Assembly (NCBI GenBank): GCA_025936205.1
Contig: JAICTU010000107.1
Location: 1 to 20,948, forward strand
Length of the DNA stretch: 20,948 nt
Reading direction: 5' to 3'
Source of the DNA: Polyangiaceae bacterium
GTDB taxonomy: Bacteria; Myxococcota; Polyangia; Polyangiales; Polyangiaceae
How positions within the stretch are numbered: the first letter of the stretch is position 1; each line of letters begins with the position of its first letter. Position numbers and translations under genes: made by a program. A model generated the notes under the pieces. The model did no database searches. It saw only the letters and a program-made list of their open reading frames with translations, and was not told the origin of the DNA. This document shows, in pieces, positions 6,801 through 14,923 of the stretch.

Positions 6801-7756
6801 GCGACGCCTCGGCAGTACCCCCCACTTCACAGACCCAACCAGAGCCGCTCGAGCTGCGCGTCGGCTCCTTCCGCCTGCATGCCGACCGCTGGCATGGGGG
6901 CTCGCGCGGCCACGCGCTCCTGCTCCATGGCCTGGGCGGCAACTCCATCACCTGGCATGCGGTGGCGCCCCAGCTGGCGCGCGAGTTCGGGGTGAGCGTG
7001 CTGGCGCTCGATCTGCCGGGCTTCGGTGCCTCGCGCCCGGGCTCCGCGGGGCTCGGCCTGCGCGTGCTCTCCAGCGTGATCGAGCACGTGATGCGCTCCG
7101 AGGCGCCGTCGGGCACGCGCTGGCTGCTCGCCGGCAACTCCCTCGGCGGCCTGCTCGCGCTCGAGCTCGCCTGCCGCTGCCCGGATCGAGTGGCGGCCGT
7201 CAACCTCGCCGCGCTCGCGCTGCCGCTCGACTGGGGCCGCCGCGGCGCAGGCATGGGCGACATCCTACGCTATGTGCCCGTGGCGATGCCCTGGCAAGGC
7301 CGGCGCCTGGTCGAGCACTACGTGCGCTCGCGCGGCGTACCCGGCGTGGTCGACGACCCGATCCGGCTCTTGTTCCGTGATCCGGCGCGTCTCGACGCCG
7401 GCCTGCGCCAGCAGTTGATCGCGGTCTCGGAGTATCGCCTCACCTGGGCCGATGAAGCCGCGCGCGCCTACGAACAAGTCACGCGCAGCCTCGGCCTGCG
7501 CCTGATCTGGCCGCGCGCCGGCGCGCGCTGGATCCAGCGCGTACGCTGCCCCGTGCAGTCGATCTACGGCACCGTCGATCCGCTCTACCCGCGCGCGGCC
7601 TGGCAACGGCTCGAACAGGCCCGCCCCGACTGGGCGCACGTGCCCTTGCACGACATCGGGCACGTACCTCAGCTCGAAGCCCCGCGCGAGTTCTCGGCGG
7701 AGCTCAGCCGCTGGCTGAACGGCGACGCGTTGCGCGGGCAGTGGCTCGGTAACTAA
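6797..7756 (+). CDS. Alpha/beta-hydrolase fold protein
   Basis: 319 aa from GTG 6797, overlapping the previous stop (GTGA). The oxyanion-hole HGLGG is at 44-48. The nucleophile elbow G-N-S-L-G (113-117) gives Ser115. Asp261 lies in YGTVDPLYP and His289 in DIGHVPQLE, so the full Ser/Asp/His triad is present. An alpha-helical cap (about 140-230) separates the two core halves. The layout is that of esterases, lipases and C-C hydrolases of the family; substrate cannot be assigned. There is no signal peptide, so it is likely cytoplasmic. Coupling to the sigma factor and its partner suggests that it is a fixed part of this operon. Confidence 0.9.
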   Translation: MSDASAVPPTSQTQPEPLELRVGSFRLHADRWHGGSRGHALLLHGLGGNSITWHAVAPQLAREFGVSVLALDLPGFGASRPGSAGLGLRVLSSVIEHVMRSEAPSGTRWLLAGNSLGGLLALELACRCPDRVAAVNLAALALPLDWGRRGAGMGDILRYVPVAMPWQGRRLVEHYVRSRGVPGVVDDPIRLLFRDPARLDAGLRQQLIAVSEYRLTWADEAARAYEQVTRSLGLRLIWPRAGARWIQRVRCPVQSIYGTVDPLYPRAAWQRLEQARPDWAHVPLHDIGHVPQLEAPREFSAELSRWLNGDALRGQWLGN

Positions 7757-7776
7757 CCCGCTGAACGAGAGAGGGG

Positions 7777-7800
7777 GCTCGGCGCCAGAGCGCGCCGGGC
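7777..7800 (+). terminator. Hairpin after the sigma-factor operon
   Basis: GCTCGGCGC (7777-7785) pairs with GCGCCGGGC (7792-7800), a 9-bp stem with one G-U pair and a 6-base loop. It begins 20 bases after the hydrolase stop. There is no U-tract, so termination is plausible but unproven. Confidence 0.45.
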
Positions 7801-7873
7801 GACACCAGCATATGCCCACCAGACGGCTCCGCTCTCCGATTCCGGCGCCGCCTCGCTCTGCTAGCCTCGGCCC

Positions 7874-8557
7874 ATGCGCGCCCTCGTCGTCGTACCGGAA
7901 TTTGATGAGCTGGAGCCCATCCTCGAGCGATGGAGCGCGTTGGGGCATCGGCCTTGCCCGGTGCACGTCGGCAAGCTCTCCTGCTTTGCAGTGCCATCGC
8001 TCGGGCTCACCGCGGCGCTCGGTGGTCATGGCAAGGCGCAGCTCGCGCTGCAAACCCAGTACCTGGTCGATCACTGTGGCGGGGTAGATGCCCTCCTGTG
8101 CGTTGGCGCAGCGGGACGCCTCTCGGAAGTGCTTCACCTGGGCGATATCATCGCGGGCACCGCGACCATCGAACACGACTACAAGCTGCGATTCGTCCGC
8201 GCCGAACCGCCGAGCCACCGCGGAACGGCGGCACTGTTGAACCAACTCGGCCAGCTCGCGGCCGCGCGCCGATTCGCTTTCGGCATCCATCTCGGCAAGA
8301 TCGCGAGCGGCGATGAAGATATCGTCGACGCCGCTCGAGCCGCCGAATTGGCCGCCGCTAGCGGCGCGCTATGCGTTGCATGGGAGGGCAGTGGGGCAGC
8401 CCGAGCCGCTGCTTTCAATGGGCTCGACTTTCTCGAGCTCCGGTGCATCACCGATGGGGCCGATGCCGATGCGGCGCTGTCGTTTCGTGAGCACTGTAGC
8501 AGAGTCATGCCCAACCTGGCCGAGCTGATCGCGGCCTGGCTCGTGCCGGGGACTTGA
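7874..8557 (+). CDS. Nucleoside phosphorylase / MTA-SAH nucleosidase-superfamily protein
   Basis: 227 aa, starting MRALVVVPEFDELEPILERW. It follows the fold of the PNP_UDP_1 superfamily: an N-terminal strand, GGHGKAQLAL (50-59), CVGAAGRLSEVLHLGDII (76-93), SGDEDIV (145-151), the nucleoside-binding loop [13 protein letters not shown] (168-180) with Glu171, and LRCITDGAD (189-197) with Asp194 as candidate catalytic acid. In characterised MTA/SAH nucleosidases the loop reads EMEAAA or EMEGAA. Here Trp replaces Met beside the key Glu and Gly-Ser replaces Ala-Ala, so substrate may differ (futalosine, MTA/SAH and phosphorylase substrates all remain possible). The gene stands alone, after a hairpin and convergent with the gene at 8600. 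No clear ribosome-binding site is seen. Confidence 0.82.
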   Translation: MRALVVVPEFDELEPILERWSALGHRPCPVHVGKLSCFAVPSLGLTAALGGHGKAQLALQTQYLVDHCGGVDALLCVGAAGRLSEVLHLGDIIAGTATIEHDYKLRFVRAEPPSHRGTAALLNQLGQLAAARRFAFGIHLGKIASGDEDIVDAARAAELAAASGALCVAWEGSGAARAAAFNGLDFLELRCITDGADADAALSFREHCSRVMPNLAELIAAWLVPGT

Positions 8558-8599
8558 AACTGACTCGGGTTGACGACGGAGCGTGGCTGGGGTGCGGTC

Positions 8600-10250
8600 C
8601 TACAGGCCCTGCTCGGCGAGTGAGTCTGCCGGCGCGCCGAGCAACTGTTCCCGCACGCGTCGGTTCAATTCCGCGCGATAGCGCGCATAGCCGTTCGGCT
8701 CGAGCAGTTGCCGCGTGCCCTCCAGAATTCCGTGGAAGGCGGCGAGCCGTGCTTCGAGCAGGCTGGTGTCGTCGACCTTCCCCCGGAGCTCGTGCAGCTC
8801 ACGGAGCCGCTCCGCTGTCGCGCCGCTGAGACTGAGCTCTGCTCCAGCGCGTTCCACCAGCGCGTGCAAGAACGACTGCGAGCCTTCCGCCTCCAGACCG
8901 GCGAGGAAGTGCTCGACGTCCGGTTCCTCCGGCGCCGGCAACTCGGTGGCGAATTTCTTCGCTTCGACCGGCTCCGGCTCGAGCCGCTGCACGATCACCG
9001 GCCCGAACTCGGAGGGCAGGGCGGATGGGGCAACTTGTCCGGGTTGCAGCCCCGCGAGCAACGCGGACAGCCCGGCGATCCCTCGCCCATCTTGCCACTG
9101 CAGGACCGCCGCGCGGACGCTCGGCTCCGCGAAGCGCGCCGGCTCCAGAGCGAAGGACTGGGCGAGCGCGTTCGCGCGCTCCAGCAAGCCGGCCCGCTCC
9201 GAAGCCCCGATGCTGGGCACCTCGGTGCTGAGGGGCGGCGCGGAAACGGCCAGCACCCGCGCGCGAAATTGCGGCCGCGCACGAGGCGCGCTGCGCTGAA
9301 TGATTTCGAAGCCGAGGTGGGTCTCGATGGGCGCGCCCACTTCACCGACGGCGAGCTCTTCCAGGCGCTTTCTGCGCAACGCATAGGCGATGGGCTCGCG
9401 GGTGGACCAGGCACCAAAGTCGCCCGCGTCGCGAGCGTCGATGTGGTCGGAATACTCGTTCACCAGCTCCGCGAACCGCCCCGGCTCCGCACGCGCCCGC
9501 GTGTACACGTCGCGCGCCAGTGCCCACGCTTCCTCCCGGCTCCGCGTCCGGGCGCTCCTTGCGCGCGAAGAATCCCAGCCACTGGGCTCGATCGTGCCCG
9601 ATGATGATGTGCGCACCGCTCAGCGCCCGCTCGGGCGGCGGCGCCGAACGAAGGAACACGTGGAAGCCGTAGCGCGTCTCGACCACCTTCGAGGTCTGTC
9701 CCGGCGCGATCGCGGCGAGAGCATCCAAGACTTGCGGCCAAACCATGATCTGCGAGGCCTGCACGCCGCCCATCGCGCCCCCTTCCTCGCGTCGCGGCAG
9801 GTCCTCGGAATATTGCCGAGCGAGCTCGGGGAAGCGCGTCGGATCCGCGGCGGCCTGCTGGGCGATCTGTTGCGCCAGCGCGAGCGCCTGTGCGCGGGAA
9901 CGCGTGGCCGGTGGCGGTACGGAGAACCATTGCGCCACGTTGAAGCTGACCTCGCCGCGCGAGCCCGTGTGCCGGATCAAGATCTGCGAAAACCAGAGCA
10001 CGACATCGTCGAGCTCGGCCTGCGGCGCGAGCCGCCACGCGGCTCGCGGATACGGCAGCTCGAGCGGAGGAGGCGCGGCTTCGGACGAGGCGGTCGCGGG
10101 CACGGCGGGCTCGGTCTGGACGGCCGCGGGCACGGGGCTCGCCGGTGAACCGGGGACGATGGGCAGCTGCTCGCGGTTACAACCGCCGAGCAGCAGGAGT
10201 GAGCTGAGCAGGCTCACTCGCGAGGGGACTGATAGGTGTCTCCAGTGCAT
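8600..10250 (-). pseudogene. Parvulin-type peptidyl-prolyl isomerase lipoprotein, interrupted by a one-base frameshift
   Basis: Starts at ATG 10250 with signal peptide MHWRHLSVPS...LLLLGGC (lipobox LGGC, C24). A Pro/Ala linker leads to a PpiC/parvulin domain at about 85-203 (FSQILIRHTGS, FPELARQYSEDLP, GGAMGG, PGQTSKVVETRYGFHVFLR). A second parvulin domain begins SGAHIIIGHD (about 211), but the frame is lost at KERPDA. It resumes one base over as TRSREEAWALARDVYTR and runs to a stop at 8600. Removing one base from the CCGGG run (plus-strand 9548-9552) joins the halves as KERP-TRSREEAW, giving 549 aa. A third, divergent rotamase-like segment follows (FAEPSVRAAVLQW, LQPGQVAPS, FGPVIVQRLEP). It would act as an outer-membrane or periplasmic chaperone. 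The break may be a real mutation or a sequencing error. Confidence 0.82.
9548..9552 (-). other. Frameshift site in the peptidyl-prolyl isomerase gene
   Basis: The run CCGGG (plus strand) is where the minus-strand frame changes from the first parvulin half to the second. The combined gene span of 1651 bases is 550 codons plus one base, as expected for a single inserted base. The site is not a classical slippery heptamer and no strong downstream structure is evident. Confidence 0.7.
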
Positions 10251-11384
10251 CTTCTTGGAAGTCTCGAGCCGTGGCGGCTCGTCGAGGGGAAGGCACCGGG
10301 CAGCCACTCCAGCAGAACTTGCAACGCCGCGCAGCTCCAGCCCGCGCTCCAGCTCCCAGGCGCGATCGATCGGCTCGGGCCCCACGTCCAGTTGATCCAG
10401 CTGAGCGAGCGCTCCTGCGCAGCTGACTTCGAGGTCATAGCGCCCGGGCGGCACGCCGTCGAAGAGCACGCTGCCGTCGGGCGCGAGCGGCGAGTAGAGG
10501 TGGACCGCGCCCTGAACAGAAACACCACCGCGCTGGCACGGCACGCCGCCCACTCGCACCACGCCGCGCAGCGGAGTCGCTCGGCGCACACCGAGCTCGA
10601 TGGGCTCGGCGGTCTCTGCCACCGTGACCACGATCATGCGCGGCTCGCTGCGCCAGTTCCGTGCGACGGCGGCGAGCGAATAGCGCCCTGCGGACAGTCC
10701 GCTCACCCGGAACGCGCCGTCGGCCGTCGTCCGCGCGGCGTGTGGCTCGGTGGGCAGCCCCTCCTCGCTGAGCGCCGTGACGACCGCGCCGGGTACGGGC
10801 TCTCGTGTGCCCTCGACCAGCACGTGCCCCGCGATCGCGGACTCGGGGGCGAGCACCAGCCGGAGGCCCTCGACCGGCGCGAGAATGTCCTCGAGCTGCT
10901 CGGAATACCCGTCCGCGCCCGCGCTGATGCGCGTGAGGCCCGGCGCCACGCTCACGCGAAACGTGCCGGCGCCGCTCGAACCTGTCGAGGCGAGCCCTGC
11001 GCCGCGGCCATCCTCGGCTCTCAGCCAGGCGCCCGCGATGGCACCGCCCGACGCATCCAGTACCGTACCGCTGACGATCACGCACTCCGCGCCGCAAGCC
11101 GGCGCGGAGGGTTCGCCGGGTCCTGGCTGCGCTCGGCTCGCTGGAGCGACGCTCCCGATCGGAGTCGTCCGCGCCTCGACCGGCTCTGTCGCGGGCCGTT
11201 GCGGTCCGGGCGCCGCGAGTGCTACCGAGTCCGACGCTCGGCCTTCACCCGTGGCGCCGGTGGCGCTTGCTGGCGGCGCCGACACCTGCCGTGCGCGACT
11301 GAAGAGGCAGAGCCCGACGATGCCCAGCGCGGCGAGGGCTGTGAACCACCGTCTCTGCACCCCCCACAGACCGCCCAGCGCCAT
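10251..11384 (-). CDS. Carboxypeptidase-regulatory-like domain protein, no stop codon of its own
   Basis: From ATG 11384: MALGGLWGVQRR, then a signal anchor at about 12-28 (WFTALAALGIVGLCLF), an Ala/Pro linker (33-97), and Ig-like CarboxypepD_reg units. These are CVIVSGTVLDASGGAIAGAW to about 160, SAIAGHVLVEGTREPVPGA to about 242, and LRGVVRVGGVPCQRGG to about 325 (ending VPPGRYDLEVSC). The last recognisable piece is ERGLELRGV (347-354), the usual start of another unit, but the match then ends and codon use becomes untypical (GTT GCA AGT TCT GCT GGA). The frame has no stop and runs directly into the isomerase start at 10250; the whole open frame ends at 9342. The 3' end therefore looks deleted or shifted. 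TTG starts at 11423 and 11402 are alternatives; an AGGGGG run precedes the latter. Confidence 0.68.
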
Positions 11385-11560
11385 CGGCGAGCGCCTGAGC
11401 AAGGAGCATGCCCCCTGCAGCAATCGCGTGCTGCGCGGGCGTGCTGGAGAAATTCGCCTCGATCAGCGCGCCCGCGAAATGGCGCTCGAGGGAACGGACG
11501 CCTTTGTCGATCGTCCAATTCGACCAAAGCGCCCGCATCTTGGGCTAGCGACTACCCGCG

Positions 11561-14293
11561 TCACGCGCTCGGCGCCTCGAGCGCAGCGAGGCTGGCCTGG
11601 GCGCGCCACTCCGAGCTGCGGGCTCCGGTCGAGCGAGCCAGCTCGATCGCCTCGCGATAGTCCCGCGCCGCCGCCGCGGGATCCGTGTCTGCTCGCTGCT
11701 CGCCGCGCATCCGGAGTAGCTCGGGCAGATACACGCGCTCGTTGTGCGAGAGCGAAAAGGCGATGATCTCGTCCGTGAGCTGGCGCGCTCGCGCCATGTG
11801 GCCAGAGGTGCGGAGCACGTCGATCAGCACCTGCGCGACGAGGGTGGAGCAGGTCGACACTTCGGTCAGTCGCCGCTGCAAGCTGTCGAGCAGCGGTTCG
11901 ATGGTCGCCAGCGCGAGCGGGCCGCGCTGCGCTCGAGCCCACAGCGCGAACGCGCTGGCCTCCGTGAACAGGCCCAGATCCAGCGAGGCCGCCCGCACGG
12001 CGTCGAGCGCTTCCTCCTCGACGACCGGCAGCGGATCGCGACGCAGATAGCGGAGCCGCCCCAGCACGACATGTCCCAGCGCTTGCAGGATCGGAAGCTC
12101 GATGCGGTCTGCGAGCTCGATCGTCGCCTGCGCTTCGTCGATGGCGCGATCGGGCTCGCCGACGACCCAGCGTACGCAGGCGAGGTGGCCCAGGGCGAGC
12201 GCTCGGCTGGCAAGATTGCCATGAAAGGGTGACGGCTCATCCCGAGCTGGAACCAGCCTCTCGAACAGACGCAATGCCGTGCCGCAATCTGCGCTGAAGA
12301 AGGCGATGTACGCGCGCGCGAAGATGCCGCCATGCAGCAGCATGGCATCCAGCTGGTGCTGCTGCTCGAGCTGCTCCAGCTCCTGCATCAGCTCCGCGGA
12401 TTCGACGTAGCGCGCGACGATCATGTTGTAATTGCACAGCCTGGTGAGCGCGGCGTACAGGCTCGCCGGTTCGCCGAGCGAGCGGGCAATCTCGATGCCT
12501 CGGGCATGCACCGCGAGCGGCTCGCGCCCTGCGAAGGCGGTGCGAAACGAGTTCGAGCTCACCTGCCGGCACATCGTGCCGACGATGTCGAGCTCGAGCC
12601 GGTCGCGCTCGCGGCCCGCGGGCAAGCTCGGCAGCAGGTCCAGCGCGCGTGCGCACAGCGCGACCGCGTCCGACGTCGCATTGCGCTGCCCTGCGTGGCG
12701 TGCCGCGGCTGCGTAGGCGGGGACGGCGCGCGCCGCTTCGCCGGCCGCGTCGAAGTGCCGCGCCAGCAGATGAGAGACTTCGCCGGCGCGCGGGTCGCGC
12801 TCCAGCGCCTCGGCCACGAGCCGGTGCCAGCGCTGGCGCCGCGCCGGGCTACTCCGATCGAGGCACACCTCCTGGATCAGGGCGTGCGTGAACGCGTAGC
12901 GGTCTTCAGGCTCTGGACGCAAGAACAGAGACCGCCGGGCGAGCGCATCGCAGGCGTCGTCGACCTGCTCGGCGGACAGCCCGAGCGCGGCGGCGACCAG
13001 GGCCGTCGAGAACTCGGCGCCGACGATGCTGGCGGCCTCCAGCGCGCGCTGCTCCGCCGCCGACAGGCGATCGAGCTGCATGTCGATCAGCTGCTTGACG
13101 CTGGCGGGGCGGTGCGCCTGCACCTCTTCGAGCGAGGTGGTCAGCGTCCAGGTGCCCTCGCGCTCGGCGAGCATGCCGCGTCCCGCGAGCTCGTCGAGCA
13201 GGGAGACCATGAACAGCGGCGTGCCGCCGGTGATCTTCGCGACCAGCTCGGTGAGACGTTCGGGAAAGGCATGGCCCGGAAATCGCCGATCGATGAAGCG
13301 CTGGATTGCGGCGACATCCACCTTCGAGACCTGCAACGCGAGCGCGCCGGAACGCGCGACGAGCGAGCGCAACACGCGCTGCAGCGGATGCTCGGGGTTC
13401 TGGATCTCGGCATGCCGCGACGTGCCGAGCACGAGCAGCTTCGCGCGCTGCTGGCGCTGGCCGAGCAGCGACAAGAGATCGATGGTGGCGACGTCCGACC
13501 ATTGCAGGTCTTCCAGCACCAGCACGAGCGGATCCTGTGAGCACAGCGCCTCCAGAGCCTCGCTCAGCTCGCGCAGCTGGCGCGCTTCGTTGCCGCCTGC
13601 CGCGCGGCGTGAGACCTCGGCGAGTTGCTCGTCGCTGAGCAGCTGCGGGAGCTGGGAGAGGAAGGTCGGCGTATGGCGGATCAGCGCCGCGAGCGTCTGC
13701 GCGCCGCGCTCCGAGCGCGCGAGCTCGCTCAGCGCTTCGATGATCGCGAGGTAGGGCTCGGGAGTGCCATGCTGCTCGAAGCAGGCGCCGCGCGCGATGA
13801 TCAGCGCGCGCGGATCGAGCCCCGCCAGGAACGAGCGCACCAGCGTGGACTTGCCGATCCCTGGTTCGCCGGTGATGAAGCAAAGCTGCCGGCGCCCGCT
13901 CCGCGCGCGCTCGAGCGCTGCGTGGAGCTGGCCGAGCTCCGCGTCGCGCCCGACCACGAGCGGATCGACTTCGACGGGCTCCGGCGCACTGGCTGCCGTG
14001 TTCGCGCTCTGCAGCTCGGCGACGAAGCGATAGCCTCGGCCGATCACGGTCTCGATCACGCCTTCGCCGAGTACCTGCCGCAGCTCGTGCAGGTGGCTGC
14101 GCATCGCGCTGTCGCTGACCACTGCACCGCGCCAGATCTCGGCGAGCAGCTCGTCGTGCGTCACGAGCTTCCCGGGACGCGCAGCGAGGTAGCTCAGGAT
14201 GGCGAACGGCTTCTTGCGCAGGGCCAGCAAGGTCTTGCCCTTCCACAGGCGGCCCTCGTCAGGGTCCAGCCGAAATGGCGGAAACGCGATCAT
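11561..14293 (-). CDS. Winged-helix / AAA-ATPase / TPR transcriptional regulator
   Basis: 910 aa from ATG 14293, with GAAGGG six bases before it (the open frame extends further upstream, over the divergent promoter region). Residues 1-95 are an OmpR/CadC-type winged helix: FRLDPDEGRLW, RKKPFAILSYLAARPGKLVT, SAMRSHLHELRQVLG and ETVIGRGYRFVA. Residues about 112-420 are an AAA_16/STAND-like ATPase: VGRDAELGQL (114-123), Walker A GEPGIGKST (142-150), Walker B LVLVLEDLQWSD (256-267), and LVLGTSRHAE (sensor-like). The rest (about 560-905) is helical TPR-like sequence, usually the signal-binding part. No transmembrane segment, so it acts in the cytoplasm. It is likely to control itself and the divergent stress-protein operon at 14451, with which it shares the upstream region. 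The ligand is unknown. Confidence 0.9.
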   Translation of the reverse strand: MIAFPPFRLDPDEGRLWKGKTLLALRKKPFAILSYLAARPGKLVTHDELLAEIWRGAVVSDSAMRSHLHELRQVLGEGVIETVIGRGYRFVAELQSANTAASAPEPVEVDPLVVGRDAELGQLHAALERARSGRRQLCFITGEPGIGKSTLVRSFLAGLDPRALIIARGACFEQHGTPEPYLAIIEALSELARSERGAQTLAALIRHTPTFLSQLPQLLSDEQLAEVSRRAAGGNEARQLRELSEALEALCSQDPLVLVLEDLQWSDVATIDLLSLLGQRQQRAKLLVLGTSRHAEIQNPEHPLQRVLRSLVARSGALALQVSKVDVAAIQRFIDRRFPGHAFPERLTELVAKITGGTPLFMVSLLDELAGRGMLAEREGTWTLTTSLEEVQAHRPASVKQLIDMQLDRLSAAEQRALEAASIVGAEFSTALVAAALGLSAEQVDDACDALARRSLFLRPEPEDRYAFTHALIQEVCLDRSSPARRQRWHRLVAEALERDPRAGEVSHLLARHFDAAGEAARAVPAYAAAARHAGQRNATSDAVALCARALDLLPSLPAGRERDRLELDIVGTMCRQVSSNSFRTAFAGREPLAVHARGIEIARSLGEPASLYAALTRLCNYNMIVARYVESAELMQELEQLEQQHQLDAMLLHGGIFARAYIAFFSADCGTALRLFERLVPARDEPSPFHGNLASRALALGHLACVRWVVGEPDRAIDEAQATIELADRIELPILQALGHVVLGRLRYLRRDPLPVVEEEALDAVRAASLDLGLFTEASAFALWARAQRGPLALATIEPLLDSLQRRLTEVSTCSTLVAQVLIDVLRTSGHMARARQLTDEIIAFSLSHNERVYLPELLRMRGEQRADTDPAAAARDYREAIELARSTGARSSEWRAQASLAALEAPSA

Positions 14294-14365
14294 GCCGCGC
14301 CCTTCTAATACAGACAGGTCCGCGCCGCGAGCATGACCGGCAGCCGGGCCGGAACGGATGGGCGC

Positions 14366-14410
14366 CGATCCAACGCGGATTGGACGCCTGCTTCCCGATC
14401 CAACGCTGAT
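14366..14410. promoter_or_regulatory. Direct repeats in the divergent promoter region (candidate operator for the winged-helix regulator)
   Basis: CGATCCAACGCGGAT (14366-14380) and CGATCCAACGCTGAT (14396-14410) match in 14 of 15 positions with start points exactly 30 bp apart, about three helical turns. The first copy also forms an imperfect palindrome, CCAA-CGCGGA-TTGG (14370-14383). OmpR/CadC-type winged helices commonly bind spaced direct repeats. The location between the regulator gene and the usp operon fits. Confidence 0.5.
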
Positions 14411-14450
14411 CCGACGGCAGTGGACACGCGCTGCCCGCAGTCTGTGTTGC

Positions 14451-14897
14451 ATGCAAGGGCTTCGAAACGTCGTCTCCGGCACCGACTTCAGCGAGTGCGC
14501 CGAGCAGGCCTTGGAAGTGGCGATCCAGCTCGCCGCGGCTGCCGACGCCCGCGTCACCCTGGTCCACGTCTGCCAGCTCGAGGCCGACGATGACGACCGC
14601 CTGCTGAGCGAATCACAGGCAGCCCTGTCCCGCCTCATCGCCCGGTGCCGGGCTCGCGGCGTCGAGATCGCCGGCGTCCTGCGCTGCGGCAGGCCGTGGG
14701 ACAAGCTCGACAACGTCGCGACCGAAGTGGGCGCGAGCTTGATCGTCATCGGTCGTCACGGCGCAGGCCGGGGGCCGAGGGCCGAGGCCGGTGCTGTCGC
14801 CGACCAGCTGCTGCGCCGCGCGAGCCGCTCCGTGCTCGTCGTCGCCTGCGATCCCTTTCGCCTCGACCGAGAGGCAACCCCCAACCCCCAACCCTGA
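14451..14897 (+). CDS. Universal stress protein (UspA family)
   Basis: 148 aa from ATG 14451. An in-frame ATG at 14358 would add 31 residues that do not look like the family and would cover the direct repeats, so I prefer the shorter form. The start is MQGLRNVVSGTDFSECAEQALEVA, typical of the family (VxxxTDFSExAxxAL). A ValHis strand VTLVHV follows. Near the end the nucleotide-binding loop G-R-H-G, nine residues, then G-A matches the G-2x-G-9x-G-(S/T) pattern except for Ala at the last place; the end is RSVLVVACDP. Such proteins act in the cytoplasm in stress survival, often binding ATP. First gene of a tightly spaced set of three, divergent from the winged-helix regulator. No strong ribosome-binding site is visible. 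Confidence 0.88.
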   Translation: MQGLRNVVSGTDFSECAEQALEVAIQLAAAADARVTLVHVCQLEADDDDRLLSESQAALSRLIARCRARGVEIAGVLRCGRPWDKLDNVATEVGASLIVIGRHGAGRGPRAEAGAVADQLLRRASRSVLVVACDPFRLDREATPNPQP

Positions 14898-14923
14898 CCC
14901 CCACCGCGAGAGAACGAACCATC

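Noticed and set aside
5529..6830. Minus-strand 433-codon open frame opposite the sigma factor and its partner
   Set aside because: Shadow of the sigma-70 region 2/4 coding frame, with no recognisable features.
9530..9570. Programmed ribosomal frameshift in the isomerase gene
   Set aside because: No X-XXY-YYZ slippery heptamer and no evident downstream pseudoknot. A one-base indel in a GC run explains it better.
12332..14246. Large open frames on both strands inside the winged-helix/ATPase gene
   Set aside because: The frame with winged helix, Walker A and Walker B explains this DNA; the others are Arg/Ala-rich shadows.
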